This document shows positions 43,116 through 52,865 of a stretch of DNA of 64,000 nt, one piece after another. This DNA comes from Bacillota bacterium (lineage in GTDB: Bacteria; Bacillota; Clostridia; Acetivibrionales; DSM-1351). The stretch lies in assembly GCA_023444055.1 (NCBI GenBank), contig JAEZRV010000074.1, positions 62,001 through 126,000 on the forward strand, given 5' to 3'. The translations under genes were made by a program, and so were the position numbers. Under the pieces are notes generated by a model. It made no database searches, was not told where the DNA came from, and saw only the letters and a list, made by a program, of their open reading frames with translations. Positions within the stretch are counted from its first letter, which is position 1. Every line of letters starts with the position of its first letter.

Positions 43116-44537
43116 ATGATCCTTAAGCAGGTCCTTGATACAATTAAAAAAAATAATCTTATTGATTATGGAGATGGCATCGTTGTAGGAATATCAGGAG
43201 GATATGACTCTGTATGCTTACTCCATATTTTATATTATATTTCAAAAGATTTTGAATTAAAGCTCTATCCAGTACACATTAATCATATGCTTAGAGGCTC
43301 AGAAGCTCTTAGAGACGAGAATTTTGTAAATGACTTTTGCTCTTCGTTAGGGCTGAGTCTGCATATAAAAAGAATAGATATCGCTAATAAGGCAAATAAT
43401 GATAGAGTTTCAATAGAAGAAGCAGGAAGAAACGCAAGGTATGATGAGTTTAATAAGGTCGCAATAGAGTGTTCAGCATCAAAAATCGCTGTTGCTCATT
43501 CAAGAAATGATCAAGCAGAAACTATTTTAATGAGGATTATTAGGGGCACAGGGTTAGAAGGACTTAAAGGAATAGAATATAAAAGAGATAATATTATAAG
43601 ACCATTATTAGATATAGATAGAGTTCAAATTGAGAACTATGTTGATGGAAACAATCTAAAAGCAATTACAGACAGTTCAAACCTGCACACGGACTACTTT
43701 AGAAATCGTATTAGGCTTAATGTTATTCCAGAAATAAATAATGCTTCAAAAATAGATGTTACAGAAAATTTATTAAGATTATCAAAAATAGTAGTGACAG
43801 ATGAGGATTTTTTACGGTATAATGCTGAAATAGCCTACGAAAAGGCATGCATAAAAAAAGTTGATAAATGTATTGAATTGAATTTAGTGGAATTAACAGG
43901 ACTGCATCAGGCAATTTTAGGAAGAGTATTAAGGATTGCAATTTTAAATTGTTGTGGTAGTATTGAGGGCATTGGATTTGTTCATATCGACAGACTTATG
44001 TGGTTAATTAGAGAAGGACAGACAGGTTCACGTGTAGATATTCCGCATGGAATGATGGCTATAAAATCATATTCATCCATAGTTATTAAGAAGCAGGGAG
44101 AAGAGATTATACAAGACTTTGAGTATAAGCTAAAAATCCCAGGAGAAACAGAGTTAAAGTCTATCCAAGCTATTATAACTACACAAATACTTAAATTTGA
44201 TAAAAATGAAAGTTGCCGAGATTATGTTGACAAAAATAAAGGTATTTATACCAAATTCTTTGATCTAAGTAAAATTGGATCTCAGAAGGATATGGATATA
44301 GTGGCTAGAAGTAGAAAAGGTGGTGATATATTCAAACCGTTAAATTCAAACGGTACGAAGAAGCTTAAAGAATATTTTATAGACACAAAAATTGAGAGAG
44401 AAGCAAGAAATAAACTTCCTTTAATTGCTATAAATAAGGAGATAATTTGGATTATAGAAAATAAAACTAGTGATAATTATAAAGTAACTGATAATACTAA
44501 TTCTGTATTGATGATTTTTTTTAAATATATAAAGTAA
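43116..44537 (+). CDS. tilS: tRNA(Ile)-lysidine synthase
   Basis: TilS converts cytidine 34 to lysidine in the AUA-reading tRNA-Ile. The 473-residue protein has the N-type ATP pyrophosphatase motif VVGISGGYDSVCLLH, VHINHMLRGSEALRDE and AVAHSRNDQAETILMRIIRGTG. The central TilS domain and the C-terminal domain (GDIFKPLNSNGTKKLKEYF) are both present, so length is normal. It starts 16 bases after dnaB and precedes hpt and ftsH, the classic Firmicute order. Confidence 0.95.
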   Translation: MILKQVLDTIKKNNLIDYGDGIVVGISGGYDSVCLLHILYYISKDFELKLYPVHINHMLRGSEALRDENFVNDFCSSLGLSLHIKRIDIANKANNDRVSIEEAGRNARYDEFNKVAIECSASKIAVAHSRNDQAETILMRIIRGTGLEGLKGIEYKRDNIIRPLLDIDRVQIENYVDGNNLKAITDSSNLHTDYFRNRIRLNVIPEINNASKIDVTENLLRLSKIVVTDEDFLRYNAEIAYEKACIKKVDKCIELNLVELTGLHQAILGRVLRIAILNCCGSIEGIGFVHIDRLMWLIREGQTGSRVDIPHGMMAIKSYSSIVIKKQGEEIIQDFEYKLKIPGETELKSIQAIITTQILKFDKNESCRDYVDKNKGIYTKFFDLSKIGSQKDMDIVARSRKGGDIFKPLNSNGTKKLKEYFIDTKIEREARNKLPLIAINKEIIWIIENKTSDNYKVTDNTNSVLMIFFKYIK

Positions 44538-44651
44538 ATAGATGTAATATTTAAAAGGATAAAGTTATAAATCATTAAAGCGAAATTTGATGCAAAAATT
44601 TATGTAGTTGTTAATAGCTTTTGTAACAATAATTAAGGGGGATTATAACAA

Positions 44652-45191
44652 ATGATGGACGTAATTGAACGTGTTTTAATTTCTAAGGAAGAGATGGAAG
44701 AAAATGCTAAGGAGCTTGGAAACCGTATTTCTAAAGACTATGAAGGTAAGGAGCTTGTTATAATCGGAGTTTTAAAGGGCGGATTTATATTTCTTGCAGA
44801 CTTAGCTAGGAATATAAGTATTCCAGTTGAATTAGACTTTATGTCAGTATCTAGTTATGGAGATTCATCAAAATCATCAGGGGTTGTTAGAATAATAAAG
44901 GATGTAGACACAAATATTGATGGGAAGCATGTTCTTATTGTAGAAGATATTATTGATACAGGTCTTACTCTAAATCACTTAGTTGAGCTACTAAAAACTA
45001 GAGGACCTTTAAGTGTAAAAATATGTGCAGCTTTAGATAAGCCTTCAAGAAGGAAGGTTAATGTAAAGATTGATTATAAGGGAATTGAAATACCTGATGA
45101 ATTTGTAGTTGGGTATGGTTTAGATTACTCTGGAAAGTATAGAAATATCCCTGAAGTATGTGTACTTAAAAGAGAGATATACATGAAATAG
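44652..45191 (+). CDS. hpt: Hypoxanthine phosphoribosyltransferase
   Basis: Hpt salvages hypoxanthine and guanine to IMP and GMP. The 179-residue protein carries VIIGVLKGGFIFLADLAR, FMSVSSYGDSSKSSG, the PRPP loop VLIVEDIIDTGLTL and the late IPDEFVVGYGLDY. Start could be ATG 44652 or 44655; aaggggg lies upstream. It belongs to the tilS-hpt-ftsH group. Confidence 0.95.
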   Translation: MMDVIERVLISKEEMEENAKELGNRISKDYEGKELVIIGVLKGGFIFLADLARNISIPVELDFMSVSSYGDSSKSSGVVRIIKDVDTNIDGKHVLIVEDIIDTGLTLNHLVELLKTRGPLSVKICAALDKPSRRKVNVKIDYKGIEIPDEFVVGYGLDYSGKYRNIPEVCVLKREIYMK

Positions 45192-45442
45192 CATCAAAAT
45201 TTAAATAGAAAATTGACTTTGTTGTGTTTTATAAATGTATATGCTAATATAATATATACTGTAATAACTAGAAAAAAATCCTATATAAATTAAGTTTTAA
45301 TATGTGAAAGATTTTGCACTTTAAGTATATACCAAATAAAAAGCGTAGGTTTGCGGTTTACATTTATTATTTTGAATATTTTTTGAATTGATGACTTGCG
45401 AATTGGAATTTGGTACCTTGGCTATTATAAGGAGGGAGTTTT

Positions 45443-47305
45443 TTGAAATATATTAAGGGTATCAGTTTTTATATAATTATTTTTATTGTAATTATAGTAG
45501 TGATTACATTTTACCAACAATCTGATAATCCATCAAAAATGGTTTACTCAGACTTACTAACACAGGTCAATGCTGGTAATGTAAAAAGCATAGAGTTACA
45601 GACTGACACTGCTACGGTGGTACTTAAAAAGCCGTTAGAAAAGGATAGCAAAATTACAAAATATGTAGTGGTTGTTCCACCAGATGTTACTTCTGCATCT
45701 AATAGATTTACAGAAGCCTATGAAAATAAGTTGATCGAAAAATACAATGTCGTTACGCCGCCGCAAGCACCATGGTGGGTATCTATATTACCAACAATCG
45801 GTTTTATAATTATACTTATTCTAATATGGTTTTTCTTTATAAACCAGTCACAAGGAGGAGGCGGCGGCAACCGGGTTATGTCTTTTGGTAAAAGCCGTGC
45901 TAAGCTTTCGGTAGATGATAAGAAAAAGGTTACATTTGAAAATGTTGCTGGAGCTGATGAGGAAAAAGAAGAACTTGCGGAGATTGTTGAATTTTTAAAG
46001 GCTCCAAAGAAATTTGTTGAGCTTGGCGCAAGAATCCCCAAAGGTGTTCTTTTAGTGGGACCTCCTGGAACAGGTAAAACACTTTTAGCAAAGGCTGTTT
46101 CTGGAGAGGCGGGAGTTCCATTTTTCAGCATAAGTGGTTCAGACTTTGTTGAAATGTTCGTAGGTGTCGGAGCATCTCGTGTTCGTGATCTTTTTGAACA
46201 GGCTAAGAAAAACGCTCCGTGTATTGTATTTATTGATGAAATTGATGCTGTTGGTAGACATAGAGGAGCCGGCATGGGCGGTGGGCATGATGAAAGAGAG
46301 CAAACTCTCAATCAGTTGCTAGTTGAAATGGATGGATTTGGTATAAATGAGGGTGTTATAATACTTGCTGCTACGAATAGACCTGATATCCTTGACCCAG
46401 CGCTTCTAAGACCAGGACGTTTCGACAGACGTGTTGTAGTTGGATTGCCTGATATCAAAGGTAGAGAGCAAATTCTGAAAGTTCATTCTAGGGGCAAGCC
46501 ACTTGAAGAGGATGTTAAATTGGATGATCTTGCAAGAATCACACCAGGTTTTACTGGAGCTGATTTAGAGAACTTGTTAAATGAAGCTGCTTTACTTACA
46601 GCTAGAGCTAATAAAAAGAAAATTGGTCATGAAGAGATAAAAGAGGCGGCTTTTAAGGTTATGATGGGACCTGAAAAGAAGAGCCGAGTTATGAGTGAGA
46701 TTGATAAGAAGGTTACAGCTTTCCATGAAGCTGGTCATGCTATTGCAATAAAGCTTGTATCCAAAACTCAAAAGGTAGATAGAGTATCCATTATTCCTGC
46801 TGGTATGGCTGGTGGTTATACAGCGAGTAGACCTCAGGAAGATAAGAGCTATCATACTAGATCACAGCTTATCGAAGAAATAATTATAGCTTTAGGGGGA
46901 AGAGCTGCTGAAGAGATTATTATGGATGAAGTAAGCACAGGTGCATCTAGTGACCTAAAAAAAGTTAATCAGATTGCACGAAGCATGGTAACAAAGTATG
47001 GTATGAGCGAAAAATTAGGCAATATGATTTTCGGTAATGAAAATGAAGAAGTTTTCCTTGGCCGTGATTATGGTCATACTAGCAATATAAGTGATGAGGT
47101 TGCAGGTATTATTGATAATGAAGTAAAACAGATAATAGATGATGCTTATGAAAGAACTATCAATCTGTTAAAAGAAAATATTGATAAGCTTAATAGGTTA
47201 GCGAATGTTCTTCTCGAAAAAGAAAAAGTTGAAGGTGCTGAGTTTGAACAGATTTTTGAAGGAACAAGTTTACCAGGTTCAGCTGAGCCTCAGCTTGAAG
47301 GTTAA
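45443..47305 (+). CDS. ftsH: ATP-dependent zinc metalloprotease FtsH
   Basis: FtsH is a membrane AAA+ protease for quality control. The 620 residues show a TM helix (about 5-25), an extracytoplasmic domain, a second TM helix (about 112-132), the AAA domain with Walker A GPPGTGKT (near 206-213), FIDEIDAVGRHRG and the SRH ATNRPDILDPALLRPGRFDR, then the zinc site HEAGHA (near 428-433). Start is TTG 45443 behind ggaggga. A 251-base gap after hpt may hold its own promoter (TTGTGT, 17 bases, TAATAT near 45224-45252). Confidence 0.97.
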   Translation: MKYIKGISFYIIIFIVIIVVITFYQQSDNPSKMVYSDLLTQVNAGNVKSIELQTDTATVVLKKPLEKDSKITKYVVVVPPDVTSASNRFTEAYENKLIEKYNVVTPPQAPWWVSILPTIGFIIILILIWFFFINQSQGGGGGNRVMSFGKSRAKLSVDDKKKVTFENVAGADEEKEELAEIVEFLKAPKKFVELGARIPKGVLLVGPPGTGKTLLAKAVSGEAGVPFFSISGSDFVEMFVGVGASRVRDLFEQAKKNAPCIVFIDEIDAVGRHRGAGMGGGHDEREQTLNQLLVEMDGFGINEGVIILAATNRPDILDPALLRPGRFDRRVVVGLPDIKGREQILKVHSRGKPLEEDVKLDDLARITPGFTGADLENLLNEAALLTARANKKKIGHEEIKEAAFKVMMGPEKKSRVMSEIDKKVTAFHEAGHAIAIKLVSKTQKVDRVSIIPAGMAGGYTASRPQEDKSYHTRSQLIEEIIIALGGRAAEEIIMDEVSTGASSDLKKVNQIARSMVTKYGMSEKLGNMIFGNENEEVFLGRDYGHTSNISDEVAGIIDNEVKQIIDDAYERTINLLKENIDKLNRLANVLLEKEKVEGAEFEQIFEGTSLPGSAEPQLEG

Positions 47306-47366
47306 ATGCTATAATCAAAGCTTATAAGGATAAATAAATTTATAGTTTGTATAAGTACAAATTATT

Positions 47367-47410
47367 AAGGGGTTTGCTCAGGGAATAACAAGAGCGACCC
47401 CTTTATATTG
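47367..47410 (+). terminator. Terminator after ftsH
   Basis: AAGGGGT and ACCCCTT, with inner GCTC/GAGC, form a stem followed by an A/T-rich tail. Confidence 0.8.
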
Positions 47411-47580
47411 TAAAAATCAAAGTAATATGAAGACTATAAGAACAAATAAGAAATAACTGACTTAATTAAAGATAGATGACGCAATTGCTTAATTAGTTAA
47501 TCTAGTAATTAACTTGATATTAACAGCAGTTTTCAAATAACGGATTTGATTTTCGAAAATTGACAAGTGGAGGGGTTTAC

Positions 47581-47967
47581 GTGGAATTTGAAATTGGAAT
47601 GGTAGGAAACGCAGAAATAACAGTTGATATAAATAATACTGCGAAGACAATGGGAAGCGGGGATTTAGAGGTTTTTGCAACTCCATCTATGGTAGCGCTT
47701 ATGGAAAAGGCTGCGACACTAGCTATAAAAGAATGTTTATCAGATGGTTATACTACAGTTGGTACTATGATAAATGTCAAGCATTTAGCGGCGACACCTA
47801 TAGGAGTAAAAGTCACTGCTACAGCAACACTTATTGAGGTTGATGGAAAGAGATTAATATTCAAAGTTGAGGCATTTGATGGTACTGAAAAGATTGGTGA
47901 AGGTCAGCATGAGAGATTTATAATTAATGCAGATAGGTTTATGAATAGAGCAAATGGGAAGAGGTAA
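47581..47967 (+). CDS. Thioesterase family protein (FlK-like hotdog fold)
   Basis: About 128 residues, a single hotdog domain. The blocks DLEVFATPSMVALMEKAA, TTVGTMINVKHLAATPIGVKV and FDGTEKIGEGQHERFII match the family of fluoroacetyl-CoA thioesterase-like proteins; the Thr, Glu and His expected for catalysis are in these blocks. The acyl-CoA substrate in Clostridia is unknown. I place the start at GTG 47581 behind ggagggg; the frame is open upstream without similarity. Confidence 0.85.
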   Translation: MEFEIGMVGNAEITVDINNTAKTMGSGDLEVFATPSMVALMEKAATLAIKECLSDGYTTVGTMINVKHLAATPIGVKVTATATLIEVDGKRLIFKVEAFDGTEKIGEGQHERFIINADRFMNRANGKR

Positions 47968-48142
47968 TGAAGCAATATATCAATATATGCATATGCCTAC
48001 AATCAACATTCCATACATGAACATAAAATGTGCGTTATATTACACAAATGGCTTAAGTTGGAAACTTTTTTCTACTTTTTCAATCATAGATGTATAAAGG
48101 GTGGTAAAAAAATAAAATTTTAACAACATATTGAAAATTCTA

Positions 48143-48171
48143 TTGACCTTTATTCAAATTAATGGTTAAAT
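48143..48171 (+). promoter_or_regulatory. Promoter of metK
   Basis: TTGACC (48143-48148) and TTAAAT (48166-48171) are 17 bases apart and lie about 25 bases before the SAM riboswitch. Confidence 0.6.
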
Positions 48172-48195
48172 AAATATGAAAAGTAAATATTTTAG

Positions 48196-48297
48196 TCCTT
48201 ATCAAGATAGGTGGAGGGAATGGCCCGATGAAACCTGGCAACCAGCATAGATGTGTATGGTGCCAAATCCAACAGGCTTTGCCTGAGAGATGAGGGG
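48196..48297 (+). promoter_or_regulatory. SAM-I riboswitch (S box)
   Basis: The S-box core is nearly canonical: CTTATCAAGATAGGTGGAGG, GGCCCGATGAAACCTGGCAA, TGGTGCCAAATCC, and closing GAGAGATGAGG. It precedes metK and a terminator, giving shut-off by S-adenosylmethionine. Confidence 0.95.
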
Positions 48298-48320
48298 TGT
48301 TCATTGTATATTGCATTGAT

Positions 48321-48345
48321 AAACCTCGCATAGAGGTTTTTTTTA
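48321..48345 (+). terminator. SAM riboswitch terminator
   Basis: AAACCTC and GAGGTTT form a short stem followed by a run of T. Confidence 0.9.
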
Positions 48346-48505
48346 TTGATAAAATAATGAAAATTTCCTCATAAGATTATTTTAAAAGTTCAATGTTTTT
48401 TGACATTGGATAGTAAAACTTTTTTTAGAGTTGTACTGTCTTGATTCTTATTAGTTGGAATTGATGGACAGTAGCATTAAAATTAATAATTGGGAGGTTA
48501 AAAAA

Positions 48506-49696
48506 ATGGCTAAAAGACTATTTACATCAGAATCAGTAACTGAAGGACACCCTGATAAAATTTGTGATCAGGTATCAGATTCAATACTAGATGCTATTTA
48601 TGAGCAGGACCCACAGGCTAGAGTTGCATGTGAAACAGCAGTTGCTACTGGTATGGTTGTGGTTATGGGTGAAATTTCTACGAACTGCTATGTTGATATT
48701 CCTAAGATAGTGCGAAATACAATAAGAGAAATAGGATATGATAGAGCAAAGTATGGATTTGATTGTGACACTTGTGCTGTGCTTACATCTATAGATGAGC
48801 AGTCAGCAGATATTGCAATGGGCGTTGATAAGGCTCTCGAAGCAAAAAAAGGTGAGATGAGCGAAGAACAGATGCAGGCTATTGGAGCAGGTGACCAAGG
48901 AATGATGTTTGGTTATGCATGTGATGAGACTCCTGAACTAATGCCTATGCCTATCACTTTAGCTCACAAGCTTTCGCTTAAGTTAAGCGAAATCAGAAAG
49001 AACAAAGTTGTAAATTATCTCAGACCTGATGGGAAATCTCAGGTTACAGTTGAATATGACGGGGACAAACCTGTCAGAGTTGATGCGGTTGTTATTTCCA
49101 CTCAACATAGCGCAGATGTAAGCCATGAGACAATAGAAAAGGATATTATGGAGTACGTAATAAAGCCTGTTATTCCAACAGAGCTTTTAGATGAAAACAC
49201 CAAGTACTTTATTAATCCAACAGGCAGATTTGTTGTCGGTGGACCACAGGGAGACTCGGGTCTAACAGGTAGAAAGATAATTGTTGACACATATGGTGGA
49301 TATGCAAGACATGGTGGTGGAGCTTTCTCAGGAAAAGATCCAACTAAGGTTGACCGTTCAGCTGCTTATGCAGCTAGATATGTTGCAAAGAATATAGTTG
49401 CAGCAGGAATTGCAAAAAAATGTGAGGTTCAGATTGCATATGCAATAGGTGTTGCTAAGCCTGTATCAGTACTCGTTGATACATTTGGAACGGCGGTTAT
49501 CCCAGAAGAGAAAATTTCCGAGTTGGTGAATAAGCACTTTGATTTAAGACCAGCTGCAATAATAAAGACTTTGGATTTAAGAAGACCAATATATAAGAAG
49601 ACTGCTGCTTATGGGCATTTTGGCAGAAATGATGCAGACTTTACTTGGGAAAAGACAGATGTGGCAGAAGCGTTGAGAAAAGAGGCAGGATTGTAA
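48506..49696 (+). CDS. metK: S-adenosylmethionine synthetase
   Basis: MetK makes S-adenosylmethionine from methionine and ATP. About 396 residues: FTSESVTEGHPDKICDQVSDSILDA at the start, GAGDQGMMFGYACDETPE (signature hexapeptide region), and GGGAFSGKDPTKVDRSAAY. I use ATG 48506, 7 bases behind gggaggt; an upstream in-frame extension to 48455 has no similarity. Control is by the SAM-I riboswitch, so the enzyme is shut off by its own product. Confidence 0.97.
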   Translation: MAKRLFTSESVTEGHPDKICDQVSDSILDAIYEQDPQARVACETAVATGMVVVMGEISTNCYVDIPKIVRNTIREIGYDRAKYGFDCDTCAVLTSIDEQSADIAMGVDKALEAKKGEMSEEQMQAIGAGDQGMMFGYACDETPELMPMPITLAHKLSLKLSEIRKNKVVNYLRPDGKSQVTVEYDGDKPVRVDAVVISTQHSADVSHETIEKDIMEYVIKPVIPTELLDENTKYFINPTGRFVVGGPQGDSGLTGRKIIVDTYGGYARHGGGAFSGKDPTKVDRSAAYAARYVAKNIVAAGIAKKCEVQIAYAIGVAKPVSVLVDTFGTAVIPEEKISELVNKHFDLRPAAIIKTLDLRRPIYKKTAAYGHFGRNDADFTWEKTDVAEALRKEAGL

Positions 49697-49793
49697 TTAA
49701 GTCCGGCTATACAATCAAATAATTTAAATTAACGAATTATTTGCAACGCTATATTAAAGAATTTTTTTAATAGCTTTGAAGAATAAATATAAT

Positions 49794-49838
49794 AATAGGG
49801 CATATTTCAATTGTTATTATGAAATATGCCCTATTATT
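49794..49838. terminator. Bidirectional terminator between metK and the Kelch gene
   Basis: A perfect 16-bp stem (AATAGGGCATATTTCA and its complement) around a 10-base loop lies between two convergent genes. Confidence 0.88.
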
Positions 49839-49899
49839 ATTATCTTGTACTAAAAGTGAATTTTTAACTGAATATATTATTTTTGATTGATTTAGCTAA

Positions 49900-52128
49900 T
49901 TATGCTTGAGCTGATGCGGGATAATTTCTGTTATTCAGTATTTTTTCAACAATCTTTGATAAATCTGCATCGTCAACTATTCCATTTGGAACAATATCTG
50001 TTTCATATATGGAAGTATCTGTATCAGCCACAGCATCACCATAATACCATGCGTCAATACCTAAATCCAAAAGGGTAAATTCACCAGAACGGTTAACATC
50101 CCCATACTCTATCATTACTGTCTTTTCGCCGCAGTTTTCTTCTGCAACATCCATTTCAAGAGTTGCATTATCAGCAATACGTCCATTAGTGATATCAATC
50201 TTTGCTTCACCTGCTGAAATAGTTTTAAATGTCAGCGTAAGAAGTACCTTGTCTCCGTTTGCAGCATTTGCTTTACCAAGACTTGCAGTAATATATCTCT
50301 TAATGCTATCTGAAATGCTGGTTTTATTGTAAATTTTTATACCATCAGCACTTTCTACGCTTATAAATTGGAGCTTAGATGTGTCAAAGGATATTTCTAT
50401 ATCTTCAGCGCAAATATTATTTGCATTGCGAAGTACAATATCTGTGGTTATCGTATCTCCTACTTTTGCTTTGTCAACAGAAGTAACTTCAAATTTTAAA
50501 TCGTAATCTGTTGGTGCTATTGATACTTCATTTGAATATGCACTTTCACCAGAAGCGTTTACAGCAGTTACGACATAATAGTATGTATTTCCTTTTGTAG
50601 CATCTATATCTTTATCTACATACATTGCTCCAGTTAATCCTGAAACAGTTTTATCATATGTCCCTGACGCTGTACCGCGTCTTATAGTGTAACTTGTAGC
50701 ATCTTTAACAGAATTCCAGAATAGAACATATGATGAGTTGATTGTGAGGCCTTTTGGTGCACTTGGTATTGATGGCTTAGGTGTTGCGGAGACTTCGTTA
50801 GAGTTTGAGATATCACCGGAAGCATTTACAGCAGTAACAAGATAATAATATTTAGTTCCATTAGTTACAGAGGTGTCTGTAAGGGTGGTAATTGCTGAAT
50901 TTGTTGTTATAGTAGAGTATCCATAACCAGAGGTTGTGGAACGCTTTATATTATAACCTGTAGCACCATCGACGACATCCCAAGATAGACTGACTTCTGA
51001 GCTGGTAGCTGTGGCTATAAGAGTTGTTGGAAAATTAGCCTCTGATGTATATTCTTCTACAGTTGCGTGAGCCCTATCTCCACCAATTACATAAATACTT
51101 CCATTTAATATTTCAAGCTGATGAATATATCTTACGAAAGACATAGGTGATGTTGTTTTCCATTCTCCTGTAGTAGGATTATATACGTCTACAGAGTTGA
51201 TAAAGCCACTACCGCCTGATCCACCAGTAACATATATTTTTGAATCTAATACTGTGGCTTCAGGAGAAACTCGTCGTATTGACATCGGATTTAATGATGT
51301 CCATTCATTGGTTTCTGGATTGAATTTTTCCGGTATAGTGGTGGGCTCACTACCGATGGCATATATTTCATTATTTAGAACTACTGCTTCAAACGATTCT
51401 CTCCGAGCTAACATTGGTGATTTTGTTTCCCAAGTATCAGTATCAGGATTATACTCTTCTATTGAGTTAAGCGAATTACCATCTTTAGAACCACCGATTG
51501 CATATATCCTACCATTAAGTACTACTGCTTGAAAATTCATTCGTTCAGTAGACATAGGAGCCAATAATTTCCATCTATTAGTTGCTGGATCATATTCTTC
51601 AGCAGTTTTTAGTGCGTTAGAGCCATTATAACCACCTAACACGTATATTTTATCATTTAGTACTACTACCTGTTGTAAGCACCGTTCGTAATACATAGAA
51701 GCTTTATTCACCCATGTATCTGTTACAGGGTTATATTCTTCTACTGAATTTAGTGTGGTAGAATCGTTTTTACCACCAAATACATATATTTTTCCGTTAA
51801 TAACTGCAGATTCATAAGAACTAGATCTTGCATAAGACATAGGTGATTTAGACTTCCAAATATTAAGAGTGGGATCATATTCTTCTACGGTGTTGGTTGT
51901 CTTCCAATTAATTCGTCCACCAATAGCATAAATTTTCCCGTTTATTGCTACAGTTTGAAAGTGAGATCTATCATTTAGCATAGGTGCTTTTATTGTCCAG
52001 GTACTTTCACCTTCAGCGTAAACTGATACATTTGTAAAAAGGCAGATTAGTAGTACTAGGGTGCTCAAGAGCATTAAATTCTTGATTGTAAAGCTGAATA
52101 AGTGTGATTTTTTTATTTGAGTCCTCAT
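49900..52128 (-). CDS. Secreted Kelch/FN3/cohesin/dockerin protein
   Basis: A 742-residue extracellular protein. A signal peptide (about 1-38) is followed by seven Kelch units (about 40-370), each with an IYxxGG strand and a conserved EEYxPxxxxW, enough for one seven-bladed propeller. Two fibronectin III domains (about 373-460 and 463-548) follow, then a cohesin-like beta domain (about 550-680: VGDTITTDIVLRNA, IEISFDTSKLQFISVES). A C-terminal dockerin (about 684-742) comes last; its first calcium loop GDVNRSGEFTLLD is good, its second loop is degenerate (DIVPNGIVDDADL). Having both cohesin and dockerin suggests an adaptor in a cellulosome-like complex. Ligand of the propeller is unknown. ggaggt precedes the start. 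Confidence 0.88.
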   Translation of the reverse strand: MRTQIKKSHLFSFTIKNLMLLSTLVLLICLFTNVSVYAEGESTWTIKAPMLNDRSHFQTVAINGKIYAIGGRINWKTTNTVEEYDPTLNIWKSKSPMSYARSSSYESAVINGKIYVFGGKNDSTTLNSVEEYNPVTDTWVNKASMYYERCLQQVVVLNDKIYVLGGYNGSNALKTAEEYDPATNRWKLLAPMSTERMNFQAVVLNGRIYAIGGSKDGNSLNSIEEYNPDTDTWETKSPMLARRESFEAVVLNNEIYAIGSEPTTIPEKFNPETNEWTSLNPMSIRRVSPEATVLDSKIYVTGGSGGSGFINSVDVYNPTTGEWKTTSPMSFVRYIHQLEILNGSIYVIGGDRAHATVEEYTSEANFPTTLIATATSSEVSLSWDVVDGATGYNIKRSTTSGYGYSTITTNSAITTLTDTSVTNGTKYYYLVTAVNASGDISNSNEVSATPKPSIPSAPKGLTINSSYVLFWNSVKDATSYTIRRGTASGTYDKTVSGLTGAMYVDKDIDATKGNTYYYVVTAVNASGESAYSNEVSIAPTDYDLKFEVTSVDKAKVGDTITTDIVLRNANNICAEDIEISFDTSKLQFISVESADGIKIYNKTSISDSIKRYITASLGKANAANGDKVLLTLTFKTISAGEAKIDITNGRIADNATLEMDVAEENCGEKTVMIEYGDVNRSGEFTLLDLGIDAWYYGDAVADTDTSIYETDIVPNGIVDDADLSKIVEKILNNRNYPASAQA

Positions 52129-52400
52129 TTTTATTAACCTCCATTACATTTTTTTTAAATTATACAATACAAAACAAAATATAACAAGAATATCCTGAAA
52201 ATAATTGACATATTATAACAAATTATAAAGTATTCTATAGAATTGTGATATATAATTAGAATTCTATATATCTTAGAGAAGTAAAAGGAACTAGAACTAG
52301 TAATAGTTAGCTGCTTGAGTTTACACCGTTTTGGTTTTGTAACATAAATGCAATGCATTTCATAGGATAAGATACGATTAACTTTGCGGAGATGGTTATT

Positions 52401-52739
52401 GTGACTATCAATTATGCAATACTTTCTTTATTTGCTATGTACGGGATGATAAGTCTTTTTATAAATGTATATAAGGCAATTGGGAGACAGAAATACTTTG
52501 TTGAAAATGCAAATATTGTCCTATTAGTGAATAATCAAGAGCAAAATATAGAGAGAATGATCAGAGAAGCGATGGAAAGCAAGTTTGTCCGTAATATCGC
52601 TATAAATGGGAGCTTTATAGTTGTAGACATGGACTCAAGAGATGATACACTGAAATTATTAAGAAAATTGGAGAATCAATTTCCGCTATTGGAGGTATGC
52701 TCGTTTGATGAAAGGGAATGCATTTTCTTTAAAGAGTAG
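52401..52739 (+). CDS. Small membrane-anchored protein of unknown function
   Basis: About 112 residues: one N-terminal transmembrane helix (about 5-25) followed by a soluble domain. IVLLVNNQEQNIERMIREAM, then NGSFIVVDMDSRDDTLKLLRKL, resembles the front of a GT-A glycosyltransferase, including a D-x-D-like DMD, but it is far too short for an enzyme. Small proteins of this type occur in Clostridia. The start may be GTG 52401, since a ggag box sits 9 bases upstream, or ATG 52392. It precedes recD2 by about 125 bases. Confidence 0.65.
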   Translation: MTINYAILSLFAMYGMISLFINVYKAIGRQKYFVENANIVLLVNNQEQNIERMIREAMESKFVRNIAINGSFIVVDMDSRDDTLKLLRKLENQFPLLEVCSFDERECIFFKE

Positions 52740-52865
52740 ATTGAACTGAAACCATATTAATGGACTTCTTGCTGTAATAAATAAAATAGGTTAATATAAA
52801 TATATAATTAAAGGAATATACAAATGTGAAAGCAAGCTATCAACAGTTTGCTTTGGGAGATAGAT

